The notes below the pieces were generated by a model. The model had not been told where the DNA came from, did no database searches, and saw only the letters and a list, made by a program, of their open reading frames with translations. This document shows positions 15,721 to 26,544 of a stretch of 64,000 nt of DNA, piece after piece. The stretch covers positions 1 through 64,000 of the forward strand of contig NZ_PQSS01000031.1 of assembly GCF_002920535.1 (NCBI RefSeq). The letters are read 5' to 3'. The position numbers were made by a program, and so were the translations under genes. Source of the stretch: Streptomyces sp. Ru71. GTDB lineage: Bacteria; Actinomycetota; Actinomycetes; Streptomycetales; Streptomycetaceae. Each line of letters begins with the position of its first letter. Position 1 is the stretch's first letter.

Positions 15721-16560
15721 TCAGCCGGACATGGCGTCCACCAGGCGGGCCAGGGCCCCGGCGAGCCTGCCGAGGCCCCGGCCGGCGGGCCCGCCCGGCT
15801 CGCTCATGTAGGTGTCCCGCCGGATCTCCACCATCAGCGCGGCCACGCGCGGTTCACGGCCGTAGAAGTCCAGCGGCACGTACGTTCCGCTGAACGGGCT
15901 GTCCAGGCCGCTCTCCCCGCACCCCGCGAACGCCTCGCGCGCCGCCTTGAGCAGCGCGGGCGGGGTGTGGAAGGAGTCCGTGCCCAGGCACACGGGCGGG
16001 CGGGGGCCGGTGCCGTGCAGCTCGTAGGGCAGGGGAGCGGTCGGGTAGGAGTGCACGTCGACGATGACGACGCGCCCTGCGGCCGCCAGGCGCTGCGCCA
16101 CGGCCTCGGTCATCGCCCGGGCGTACGGCCGGAAGTACCGCTCCAGCAGCGGCTCGGGGTCGTGGCTGTCGTGCCGCAGCACCTCCCGGTGCGTGGTCCG
16201 GGTGTACACGGCCCCCATGCCGACGGCCGTCATCTCCTCCCGCTCGTCCGGGAACCGCTCCGGATCGACGACCAGCCGCGACAGCCGGTTGACGAACCGC
16301 CACGGGGTGAGCCCGGCCAGCCGGGCCGCCTCCTCGGCGATCCCGGCGGTGTGCGCGTCGGTGATGTGGTCCAGCTCCCGCGCGAGCGCGGTGTCGTCGA
16401 GCACGATGCCGGCGCGTACGTCGTCCGGTATCTCCCGCGCGGAGTGCGGCACATGCAGGATCACCGGCGAATCGGCGGCGCCGGGCAGCAGCTCGAAGGA
16501 GGGGACGGCGGCGGTCACGGGCGGCTCCGGGGCGTGGTCGGTGGCGGGGTGCATGATCAA
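15721..16560 (-). CDS. N-formylglutamate amidohydrolase family protein
   Basis: The 279-residue protein matches the FGase (HutG-like) family: HVPHSAREIP near residue 36 supplies the first metal ligand region, VVIVDVHSYPTAPLPYE lies near 163-180 and VCLGTDSFHTPP near 190-200. The enzyme releases formate from N-formylglutamate in histidine breakdown, but many homologues act on other N-acyl amino acids. No hut genes are adjacent, so the substrate is open. Two in-frame ATGs lie at 16560 and 16554; the longer is given. It is convergent with the sigma-coupled gene and lies downstream of icd on the same strand, separated by a terminator. Confidence 0.88.
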   Translation of the reverse strand: MIMHPATDHAPEPPVTAAVPSFELLPGAADSPVILHVPHSAREIPDDVRAGIVLDDTALARELDHITDAHTAGIAEEAARLAGLTPWRFVNRLSRLVVDPERFPDEREEMTAVGMGAVYTRTTHREVLRHDSHDPEPLLERYFRPYARAMTEAVAQRLAAAGRVVIVDVHSYPTAPLPYELHGTGPRPPVCLGTDSFHTPPALLKAAREAFAGCGESGLDSPFSGTYVPLDFYGREPRVAALMVEIRRDTYMSEPGGPAGRGLGRLAGALARLVDAMSG

Positions 16561-16697
16561 GGTGCCACATCCCGCGCCGGCTCGTCAGGGCCCGAGCCCC
16601 GTCCCGCAGGCGCGACGCTGCTACCGGCCGGGCGGCGCCGGGGCCACCCGGCATGGCGCCCGTGCCGTCATGCCGTCATCGGCCTCGGCGGAACACA

Positions 16698-16736
16698 CCT
16701 CCGCCCCGGCCGGGCGGTGCGCGGTCGGGGCGGAGG
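16698..16736 (-). terminator. Hairpin terminator after icd
   Basis: A perfect 11-bp inverted repeat, CCTCCGCCCCG at 16698-16708 and CGGGGCGGAGG at 16726-16736, lies 28 bp past the icd stop codon. There is no long T-run, as is common in high-GC actinomycetes. Confidence 0.6.
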
Positions 16737-16763
16737 CGGGGCGGTCCCGGGGGGACCCGGGCG

Positions 16764-18983
<2,220 letters not shown>

Positions 18984-19012
18984 CGGGTGCTCCGCTCCAC
19001 GTCTGCAACATT

Positions 19013-19040
19013 GCTCGACATCAAGATATCTCGTGATCCG
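19013..19040 (-). promoter_or_regulatory. AT-rich dyad in the icd upstream region
   Basis: Read on the minus strand, CGAGATATCTTG is an 11/12 palindrome, followed by GATGTCGAG. It is strikingly AT-rich for this genome and lies about 40-60 bp ahead of the icd start, so an operator or promoter element is likely. The regulator is not identified. Confidence 0.4.
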
Positions 19041-19095
19041 GTCCGGCTCGACAGGGGTCCTGGCCGGAAAACGCGCCGCCGGACCGGCCCGCGGC

Positions 19096-19500
19096 TCAGC
19101 CGCCGCGCGCTGTGGCCGGGCCGGTACCGCCTGTCATCTCACGCCCGATCCAGCGGCAGATCACGGCGACCACGTACGCCCGCTCGGCGTGGCTCAGCTC
19201 GCGGCCCTTGGGGATGCCGTGCCAGCGCTCCAGGCAGCTGCGGCAGCAGGTCGCGGTCGCGTGCTGGGCCACGAACACCGGGTGACCGCGGTACGGCGTC
19301 TGCCTGCCGTCCTTGTACGGCTCGGCCGGCGCGAGGCGCTTGACGATCAGGTCGTGGGCGTGGCGCCGGATCGTCGCCGGGCCCTTCAGCTCGGCGGTGG
19401 CGCGGTCACGGCCGCGCAGGTGGAACTTCGACCGGAACGGCTGCCGGGCGAGCGCGTCCAGCCGCCGGTCGATGTCACGGACGTCGGGGGAGGAGGTCAT
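19096..19500 (-). CDS. DUF4186 domain-containing protein
   Basis: The 134-residue protein belongs to DUF4186. Conserved features are the N-terminal LDALARQPFRSKFHLRGRDRA, the repeat of basic residues in ATIRRHAHDLIVKRLAP, and the Cys pair in ATATCCRSCLERWHGIPKGREL, which looks like a metal or redox site. The function is unknown. The gene starts 12 bp after the STAND gene's stop, so it may be co-transcribed with it. The tail (MTGGTGPATARGG) is low-complexity. Confidence 0.85.
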   Translation of the reverse strand: MTSSPDVRDIDRRLDALARQPFRSKFHLRGRDRATAELKGPATIRRHAHDLIVKRLAPAEPYKDGRQTPYRGHPVFVAQHATATCCRSCLERWHGIPKGRELSHAERAYVVAVICRWIGREMTGGTGPATARGG

Positions 19501-19512
19501 GCTGCCTCGACC

Positions 19513-22500
19513 CTAGCTCTCGCCCAGCACCAGGTCCGCCAGGAGCGGCAGCTGTTCCGGTACGACGTCGGCGATCTCACCGATCAGCTGGCTCCAGGGG
19601 CCCAGGGACAGCGCCTCGACCAGCAGCAGGCGCCCCCGCGGCGACGGCCCCAGCGACCGGGCGATCACCGCGAGCGCCTTGCCGCGGTGTTCCGGCGCGG
19701 TGATCGCGTCGGCCAGGTCCCGTGCCTGCTCCGGCGCGTCCGCCCGGACCAGGGCCTTCGCGAGCGCCGGCATGGCACGCTCCCGCAGGACGGGGCGGTG
19801 GATCTCGTCGAGCAGCGCCAGGCCACGCGCGATGTCACCGCCGGCGGCCGTTCCCGCCGCGAGGAAGCCGAGGCTGCGCTCGCCCATCGCCGTGTCGGCG
19901 GTCTCCTCGGTGAACAGCGCGGCCCGGTCCAGGTCACCCAGCTCCACCAGCTTCTCCACGACGCCGCTCAGGAACTCGGGGACCACCTCCCGCGGCAGGT
20001 CCCCCTTGAGCGCGAGGGCTTCGTCCACCTCGCCGGCCGCGAGGAACGCCGTCGCGGCGGCGTAGGTGTCCCAGCGGCGCCGGGAGGGACTGTCCGCGGT
20101 GAGGGACAGGTCCCGGATCTCCCGGGCCAGTTCCGCGGCCCCGCCCGGGTTCCCCGTGCCGGCGAAGGCCTCGGCCACGCGTTGCAGCGCGTCGGCGCGT
20201 TCCGCCCGGCCCAGGCGCGTCCGGATCTCGTCGAGCAGGAGGCGGAAAAGGTCATCCGCCTCCGCGCGACGCCCCGTGTGGTGCAGCACCCTGGCCAACT
20301 TCGTGAGATTCATCAGGCGCCCGTAGCTGTCGTCGGGCAGCGCGGCGATGGTCTCCTCCGCGCGGCGGACGACACGGCGGGCCCGATCCCGCTGCCCGGA
20401 CCGGCCCAGGGCGGCCGCGACCTCGACGAGCGTGTTCACCCACTGCCAGGGGGCCAGTCCGTACCGGGCCAGGTGCGTGGCCCGCACCAGCACGGCATCG
20501 GCCCGCTCGCGATGACCCGCCCGGTACAGGAAGTCCGCCGTGTCGACCAGCAGCTGCACCTGCCAGTGCGGATAGAGCACGTCACCGACGACGTCCAGGG
20601 CACGATCGGCCACCCGCATGGTGCGCACCGGGTCGCCGGACGCGGCCAGCTCCTTGCCGACGGCGTTGAGGACCTTCGCCCGGTAGATCGGCTCGGTGAG
20701 GTCCTCGGCCAGCGCCAGTGCCCTGCCGACGTCACCGGACTCCGCGGCCACGACGCCGATCTCGACCAGGCCGTCCTCGGGATCGGCGAGGAACGACTCG
20801 ACCAGGTCCAGCGCCCGCTCGTGCTGTCCTGTGGCCCCAAGACCCGCGGCGACCTGGGGAAAGAGCCACTCCACGTCGTCGGGATCGGCCATGGCCGCCG
20901 TCAGCTCCGCCGCCGTCGCCGCGCACCGGGCGGCCAGGGCGGCGAGTGCGGGCGCCGCGGACATTCTCCGGGCGGCCAGGGCGAGCACCTGCGGACGCCG
21001 GAACGCGCCTTCACTCTCCTCGCAGCGGCACGCCCGGTCCGCCAGCCGCAGGGCCTGCCGCCCGTCGCCGAGCAGGGACAGCGACGCGGCCAGGGCGGCG
21101 CACAGGGCGCTCTCGGTGAGCACACCGGTCCCCGTCACCGTCGCGTCGACCGCTTCGAGGGCGGCCGCGGCGGCATCGGCACCCAACGTCGCGCTGTCGT
21201 CTGTACCCGGCGCCGCGCCGTCGTCGGCACCGGGCGCCAGGCCGTCGCCCGTACCCCGCGTCGCGCTGTCGTCTGTACCCGGCGCCGCGCCGTCGTCGTC
21301 GGCCGCCCCGTCGCGGCTCGCGGCCCGGGCCACGGCCTCGACGACGGCGACGAGTGCCTGCGCCCTGCGTTCGGCGTCGTCGATGTCCCGGGCCAGCCGC
21401 AGGGCGGCGGCGTGCCGCCCGCTGTCCGCCAGCCCTTTGACGATCGCTTCGGCCAGGCGGCACCGGTCCTCCTCCCCGTCCACCTCGTCGAGCAGGGCGG
21501 CCGCCTCGTCCGCCTGCCCGGTGGCGGCGAGGGAGCCGGCCACGTCGGCCAGGGCAGCCACCCTGTCGTACGACTCGCGCTGTGACTTCGCCAGACCGAG
21601 GGCTCGTCCGGTGTGCCCGAGGCGGGACCACAGACCGATCAGGGCGGCGGGAAGGTTGGCCGTCCGGTCGTGCAGGGCGTCCCGCGCGGCGGCGAGCCGC
21701 AGGGCGACGGCCACGTCCTGGTCGCCGGCTCGCCGTCCGTCCGCGAGGATCTGGTCGAAGGACACCGCCACCTCGCTCAGCGCCTCCAGGTCCGCGCCGG
21801 ACACCTGCCACAGCCGCTCGTGGCGGCGGGCGTCACAGGCCAGCGCCACCAGCCTCGGCGTGTCCCCCTGCTCGCGCAGGAGCTGGCCGTAGCCGCGCAG
21901 GAGGTATTCGGGCGTTGTGTCGGGCCACCGAGCGCTCCGGTAGCCGTCCGCCCATGAGTGCAGGCGCGCGCGGTGGGCCGACAGCTCCTTCCCGGTGAGG
22001 AGTTCCGCCGCGCTCTGCTGGATCTCCTCGTGGGCCAGCAGCCAGACGTCGGGGCCGACGGGGGTCCAGTGCGCGGAGCGCCGGAGGAAGCTGCGCCCGT
22101 CCACCGCGCACAGCTCTCGCTCCACTAGCCGCTGCGAGGTCTCCGTCAGCTCGGCGAAGTCACGCGCGCTCAGGCCGCCTTCGGCCGCCACGGTCAGGCC
22201 GACCAGGTCCCAGCCCAGCCCGCCGCCCTCGCGCAGCCGCAGCAGATCCCGCTCCGCGTCCCACCGCACGGCCTCGGCATGGGGCGACGGCTCCAGCTCG
22301 TGATCGATCTGCGTCGTTCTGAGGGGATGCCCCGGCGGCACGTCCCCCGGCACCGGCGGATGCGGGCGGCCGGCGACGATGACGCGCATGCCGTGCGGCG
22401 GTACGCGGGGCAGCAGCGCGGCGATGCTGTGGCAGTCCGGTCCGGCGGTCACCCCTCGGTCCTCGTCCAGCCCGTCCACCACGAGCACGAGACGCCGGCC

Positions 22501-23019
22501 GCGCTCGGCGCACCACTGAGCCGCCCGGTTCATCGCGAGCAGCGTCTGTTCGTCGCGTGTGGCGGGCGTGCTCAGCGGTTCCTCCTCGCCCAGCAGGGCG
22601 TACAGCTGACGCTGGACGACCTCGCAGAACGCCGCCGCGTCGTTCTGCCGGGCCAGGCGGGAGGTGATGAAGAACGAGATGATGTCGACGCCGGGCGGCG
22701 GATCGAGGACGAACCTGGCCAGCAGGGCGGACTTTCCCGCCCAGGCGGGTGCCACCCAGCGCCAGTAGCTGTCGCCGGGACGGTCGTTCGGGGTGTCGTC
22801 GCGGCAGAAGGCCGACAGCTGGGCGAGTTCGCGTGCGCGGCCCTGGAAGCCGGCGGTGGACAGGGCCTCGACCTGCAGCAGGTAGCCCGACACGGCCGGG
22901 CGCGGCGGGGCCACCCGCACGGGGCTGTTGATCATCACCCCGGTGTTGGCGAAGGCCCCGGCTCCCCGCGCCGAGGCCTCGCCCGAATCGCTCACCGAGG
23001 TTCTGCCGCGGGACGTCAT
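19513..23019 (-). CDS. STAND/NACHT-like NTPase with TPR-like repeats
   Basis: This is a 1168-residue signalling NTPase. A short N-terminal tail carries ANTG (residues 24-27) within a motif shared with the upstream membrane protein. The NTPase core has GFQGRARELAQLSAFC (57-72), a modified Walker A APAWAGKS (90-97, first Gly replaced) and Walker B LVLVVDGLDED (177-187), then winged-helix-like sequence. From about 400 to the end are helical repeats of the A-x-x-L/A-x-x-G type, interrupted by an Asp/Gly/Ala-rich linker at about 574-620. Such proteins oligomerise on sensing a trigger and often act in immunity or development. No effector domain is obvious. It lies 11 bp after the small membrane gene. 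Confidence 0.85.
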   Translation of the reverse strand: MTSRGRTSVSDSGEASARGAGAFANTGVMINSPVRVAPPRPAVSGYLLQVEALSTAGFQGRARELAQLSAFCRDDTPNDRPGDSYWRWVAPAWAGKSALLARFVLDPPPGVDIISFFITSRLARQNDAAAFCEVVQRQLYALLGEEEPLSTPATRDEQTLLAMNRAAQWCAERGRRLVLVVDGLDEDRGVTAGPDCHSIAALLPRVPPHGMRVIVAGRPHPPVPGDVPPGHPLRTTQIDHELEPSPHAEAVRWDAERDLLRLREGGGLGWDLVGLTVAAEGGLSARDFAELTETSQRLVERELCAVDGRSFLRRSAHWTPVGPDVWLLAHEEIQQSAAELLTGKELSAHRARLHSWADGYRSARWPDTTPEYLLRGYGQLLREQGDTPRLVALACDARRHERLWQVSGADLEALSEVAVSFDQILADGRRAGDQDVAVALRLAAARDALHDRTANLPAALIGLWSRLGHTGRALGLAKSQRESYDRVAALADVAGSLAATGQADEAAALLDEVDGEEDRCRLAEAIVKGLADSGRHAAALRLARDIDDAERRAQALVAVVEAVARAASRDGAADDDGAAPGTDDSATRGTGDGLAPGADDGAAPGTDDSATLGADAAAAALEAVDATVTGTGVLTESALCAALAASLSLLGDGRQALRLADRACRCEESEGAFRRPQVLALAARRMSAAPALAALAARCAATAAELTAAMADPDDVEWLFPQVAAGLGATGQHERALDLVESFLADPEDGLVEIGVVAAESGDVGRALALAEDLTEPIYRAKVLNAVGKELAASGDPVRTMRVADRALDVVGDVLYPHWQVQLLVDTADFLYRAGHRERADAVLVRATHLARYGLAPWQWVNTLVEVAAALGRSGQRDRARRVVRRAEETIAALPDDSYGRLMNLTKLARVLHHTGRRAEADDLFRLLLDEIRTRLGRAERADALQRVAEAFAGTGNPGGAAELAREIRDLSLTADSPSRRRWDTYAAATAFLAAGEVDEALALKGDLPREVVPEFLSGVVEKLVELGDLDRAALFTEETADTAMGERSLGFLAAGTAAGGDIARGLALLDEIHRPVLRERAMPALAKALVRADAPEQARDLADAITAPEHRGKALAVIARSLGPSPRGRLLLVEALSLGPWSQLIGEIADVVPEQLPLLADLVLGES
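21187..21298. repeat. In-frame 72-bp tandem duplication in the STAND gene
   Basis: A 40-base stretch starting at 21187 recurs exactly at 21259, a period of 72 bp (24 codons). It encodes an Asp/Gly/Ala-rich linker with repeated DDGAAPGTDDSAT. Because the period is a multiple of three, copy-number change would alter linker length without breaking the frame. Confidence 0.8.
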
Positions 23020-23030
23020 CGCGTGTGCCG

Positions 23031-23387
23031 TCAGTCCTGCCGGAAACCGGTGTTGGCGCTGCCGCCGTCCGCCTGTGCGTCACCGGTGCCGTCGACGGAC
23101 ACCTCACCGGGTGCGGCGCCGGGCGTGGCGGAGACGAAACCCGTGTTGGCGTCCCCGCCGCCGTTGGCCGTGGCCTTCCCCGTGCCCGACACCCGCACGG
23201 CGGCGGCACCGCGGGCCGGTGCCAGCAGGGTGTGGACGCTCAGCCCGAGCGCGGCCACCCCGAACAGCGCGGAGGCCACCCCCGCCACCTGGTTCGCGCG
23301 CTCCCAGCTCAGGAACGACAGCGCACCGGCGAACACCGCGATCACCAGCCCCGTCGCCGCCAGGACGGCGCGTCCGCCACCGCTCAC
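23031..23387 (-). CDS. Small two-helix membrane protein with duplicated ANTG tail
   Basis: The 118-residue protein has two hydrophobic helices (about 6-27 and 32-54) and a Gly/Ala-rich soluble tail. The tail holds two copies of one motif: V-S-G-T-G-K-A-T-A-N-G...ANTGF (66-84) and V-D-G-T-G-D-A-Q-A-D-G...ANTGF (98-115). The same pattern occurs at the N-terminus of the STAND NTPase encoded 11 bp downstream. GTG 23387 is preferred over 23402 because GGGAGGG then sits at proper distance. It may be a membrane adaptor for the NTPase. The two-TM topology resembles anchors in other NTPase systems, but the function is inferred only from the shared motif and the operon. Confidence 0.7.
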   Translation of the reverse strand: MSGGGRAVLAATGLVIAVFAGALSFLSWERANQVAGVASALFGVAALGLSVHTLLAPARGAAAVRVSGTGKATANGGGDANTGFVSATPGAAPGEVSVDGTGDAQADGGSANTGFRQD

Positions 23388-23519
23388 GCCCAGCCCTCCC
23401 ACCCTGTCGGCGCCCGGCGCGGGCAGGGACGTCCCGCGCCCGCGTCTGCCACGGAACGCGAGCCAACGATACGGCCAACGCCCGTGCCGCCGCCGCCTCG
23501 TGGCGGGTCCCGGCCGGGT

Positions 23520-24611
23520 TCATCCGGCCTGGGAGGGCCCCGCCACCATGTCCTCCCTGCTCCGCTGCTGCGGGATCGTCGCCGACCCCTGCTGGAGGGT
23601 CACCGTGCGTGCCGGGGCCGGGATGACGATGCCCTCGGCGCGGTAGCGCTTGTGCAGGCGCTTGATGAACTCGTGCTTGATCCGGTACTGGTCGCTGAAC
23701 TCGCCGACGCCCAGGATCACCGTGAAGCCGATCCGGGTGTCGCCGAAGGTGTGGAAGCGGATCGTCGGCTCGTGGTCCGGCAGCGCCCCGGTGATCGAGG
23801 TCATCACCTCGGCGATCACCTCGTTGGTGACCCGCTCCACCTGGTCCAGGTCGCTGTCGTACGCCACACCGACCTGCACCAGGATCGTCAGGTCCTGCTC
23901 GGGCCGGGAGAAGTTGGTCATGTTGGTCTTGGCCAGCTGGCCGTTCGGGACGACGACGAGGTTGTTGGACAGCGCGCGCACGGTCGTCTGCCGCCAGTTG
24001 ATGTCCTCGACGTATCCCTCCTCCCCGCTGCTGAGCCGGATGTAGTCGCCGACCTGCACGGTCTTGGAGGCGAGGATGTGGATGCCGGCGAACAGGTTGG
24101 CGAGCGTGTCCTGCAGCGCCAGGGCGACCGCCAGACCGCCCACGCCCAGGGCGGTGAGCAGCGGCGCGATGGAGATGCCCAGCGTCTGCAGCACCACCAG
24201 GAAGCCGATCGCGAGGACCAGCACCCGGGTGATGTTCACGAAGATCGTCGCGGACCCGGCGACGCCGGAGCGCGACTGCGTCACCGCGCTCACCAGGCCA
24301 CCGATCACCCGGGCCGCAGACAGCGTCACGACGAAGATCAGCCACACCGTCAGCGACTGGTTGACGGTCCGCTGCACCGTCCGGGTCAGCGGCAGCACGG
24401 CCGCCGCCGAGGCGGCTCCGCCGGCGATGGCCGCCCACGGCACCACCGTGCGCAGGGCGTCCACGATGACGTCGTCGCCGCTCCACCGGGTCCGCTTGGC
24501 GTGCTTCGCGAGCCAGCGCAGCAGGGTGCGGGAGAAGAAGGCCACCAGCAGGCCCGCCGCGAGGGCGATACCGGCCAGCACCAGGTCGTCCAGGGTCAGC
24601 GCGCGGTTCAC
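23520..24611 (-). CDS. MscS-family mechanosensitive ion channel
   Basis: The 363-residue protein has about four to five N-terminal membrane helices and the canonical pore/beta-domain signature GVGGLAVALALQDTLANLFA (near residues 157-177), followed by VGDYIRLSSGEEGYVEDINW and LVVVPNGQLAKTNMTNFSR. It would form a heptameric pore that opens under membrane tension to release solutes during osmotic downshock. Start is GTG 24611. The C-terminal tail (after about 335) is Gln/Ser-rich and variable. It ends 132 bp from the small membrane gene and is likely transcribed on its own. Confidence 0.92.
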   Translation of the reverse strand: MNRALTLDDLVLAGIALAAGLLVAFFSRTLLRWLAKHAKRTRWSGDDVIVDALRTVVPWAAIAGGAASAAAVLPLTRTVQRTVNQSLTVWLIFVVTLSAARVIGGLVSAVTQSRSGVAGSATIFVNITRVLVLAIGFLVVLQTLGISIAPLLTALGVGGLAVALALQDTLANLFAGIHILASKTVQVGDYIRLSSGEEGYVEDINWRQTTVRALSNNLVVVPNGQLAKTNMTNFSRPEQDLTILVQVGVAYDSDLDQVERVTNEVIAEVMTSITGALPDHEPTIRFHTFGDTRIGFTVILGVGEFSDQYRIKHEFIKRLHKRYRAEGIVIPAPARTVTLQQGSATIPQQRSREDMVAGPSQAG

Positions 24612-25006
24612 CGGCCGCCTCCGTGCGGACGTCGTGGGGCCTGCCCGGCCGACGGCGGTATGTGAAGTCTCGTCACGAGGTCACCTGCTCGAACTGTTTA
24701 GTGCCAGGGATGCGCGCCGCGCCCGGCCGACGGGCCGTCAGGGCGCGGCGCGAGCGCTCATCCTGCCGCATCCGGCACAGCAGTTCGAAACCGGGCGGGT
24801 GGTCCGCAGTGCGGCGGCGGCGTCCCGCGCGGCCCGGCTCGCCCGGTCCGGCCGCGCCGGTCGGCGGGGGTGCCGGTCAGGCCGGCCCCTGCCGCGGCCA
24901 GGGGCGGCGGCCCGCGGGACGTGTGCGCGCCGGGCGGGCCGCCGGGCCGCGGTGCGATGCTGCCGACGGCCTGGGCCGCGAGACCGGCGGCAGAGCGCGA
25001 GGCCGG
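24612..25006. other. 395-bp non-coding stretch upstream of mscS
   Basis: No ORF here looks coding. It holds GC-rich inverted sequence (for example around 24840-24920) and a locally less GC-rich patch at 24660-24710 (GAACTGTTTAGTGCC) where the mscS promoter may lie. It probably contains the end of the permease transcript. Confidence 0.35.
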
Positions 25007-26521
25007 TCAGACGATGCCCTCCGCGAGTTCCGCCTGCTCGCGCTCGTCGCCGTAGGCGGCGGTGGCCGGGGTGGCGTACGAGCGGCGGGCCATGAACCAC
25101 CACACCGTGGCGAGCAGCAGGACGACGGCGAGGGCGACGGCGGCGTAGTTCATCGTGTCGGCCGTCACCGGCCGGGACTGCGGCAGGCAGAACAGCACCG
25201 TCACCAGCGCCACCCACACCACCGCGATCCAGCCGATCGGCTTGCTCCACCGGCCCAGGTGCCACGGCCCGCGCTGGAAGCGGTCCCCGGCGCGCAGGCG
25301 CAGCAGCACCGGGATGGCGTAGGCGGGGGTGATGCCGATGACGTTGATGGCGGTGACCGCGCCGTAGGCGGTCGCCGAGTACAGCGACGGCAGGGCGAGC
25401 ACGCACGCCACCGTGACCGACAGCCAGACCGCCGCCACCGGTGTCTGGGTGCGGGCGCTGACCCGGCGCCACAGCGCCGAACCGGGCAGGGCGCGGTCCC
25501 GGGAGAAGGCGAACACCATCCGGCTGGCCGCGGCGACCTCGGCGTTGCCGCAGAACAGCTGCGCGACGATGACGACGAGCAGCAGCGCGCTCGCGCCGTC
25601 CGTGCCGAGCCCGTCCAGCAGGATCTGCGCGGGCGGCACCCCGGTGGCGCTGGTCCGGGTGGCGTCGTAGTCCTGGATGGCGAAGGTCAGCCCCGCCAGC
25701 AGGACGAAACCGGCCAGCCACGACGCCCAGATGGCGCGCACGATGCCGCGGGCGGCGGCGGTGGACGCCTGCTTGGTCTCCTCGGACAGATGGGCGGAGG
25801 CGTCGTAGCCGGAGAACGTGTACTGCGCGAGCAGCAGGCCGATCGCGGCGACGTACACCGGGTTGTCCCAGCCGGTGTCGTTGACGAACGTGGTGAACAC
25901 GAACGACGGCGACCGGTGGTGGTCCGGCACGATCGCCAGCGCGCCCACGATCAGCGCCACACCGGCCAGGTGCCACCACACGCTGATCGAGTTCAGCACG
26001 CTGACCAGGCGCACCCCGAACAGGTTCAGCACCGCGTGCAGCAGCAGGATCGCGCAGAAGATCAGCATGGTCTTCCCCGGCGTCGGCGTGAACCCCCACT
26101 GCAGGTTCGCGAAGGCCCCGGTGAACAGGGCGGCGCCGTAGTCGATGCCGGCGATCGCGCCGAGCAGGCCGAGCAGGTTCAGCCAGCCGGTGTACCAGCC
26201 CCAGCGGCGCCCGCCGAGCCGGTCGGCCATGTAGTACAGGGCACCGGACGTCGGGTACGCGCTGGTGACCTCGGCCAGCGCCAGCCCCACGCACAGCACG
26301 AACAGGCCGACGCCCGCCCAGCCCCACAGCATCACGGCCGGGCCGCCCGCGCCCATGCCGAAGCCGTACAGCGTCATGCAGCCGGACAGGATCGAGATCA
26401 CCGAGAAGCTGATCGCGAAGTTGCCGAAACCGCCCATGCGGCGGGCCAGGACGGGCCGGTAGCCGAGCTCGCGCAGCCGCTTCTCCTCGTCGCGGGAGTC
26501 GGCCGGGTCGAGGGTGGACAT
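25007..26521 (-). CDS. APC-superfamily amino acid permease
   Basis: The 504-residue transporter has about 12 membrane segments. Family cues are the N-terminal LGYRPVLARRMGGFGNFAIS then FSVISILSGCMTLYGFGMG, SAYPTSGALYYMADRLGG near residue 90-107 and FSGYDASAHLSEETKQAS near 245-262, as in the GABA/amine-type permeases (UGA4/BAT1-like). It would import an amino acid or polyamine by proton symport. ATG 26521 follows GGAGG at good spacing. The gene upstream on the same strand is a hypothetical 23 bp away, so they probably form one transcript. The substrate is not predictable. Confidence 0.9.
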   Translation of the reverse strand: MSTLDPADSRDEEKRLRELGYRPVLARRMGGFGNFAISFSVISILSGCMTLYGFGMGAGGPAVMLWGWAGVGLFVLCVGLALAEVTSAYPTSGALYYMADRLGGRRWGWYTGWLNLLGLLGAIAGIDYGAALFTGAFANLQWGFTPTPGKTMLIFCAILLLHAVLNLFGVRLVSVLNSISVWWHLAGVALIVGALAIVPDHHRSPSFVFTTFVNDTGWDNPVYVAAIGLLLAQYTFSGYDASAHLSEETKQASTAAARGIVRAIWASWLAGFVLLAGLTFAIQDYDATRTSATGVPPAQILLDGLGTDGASALLLVVIVAQLFCGNAEVAAASRMVFAFSRDRALPGSALWRRVSARTQTPVAAVWLSVTVACVLALPSLYSATAYGAVTAINVIGITPAYAIPVLLRLRAGDRFQRGPWHLGRWSKPIGWIAVVWVALVTVLFCLPQSRPVTADTMNYAAVALAVVLLLATVWWFMARRSYATPATAAYGDEREQAELAEGIV

Positions 26522-26544
26522 GTGAAGGCCTCCGGGGGGTCGGG

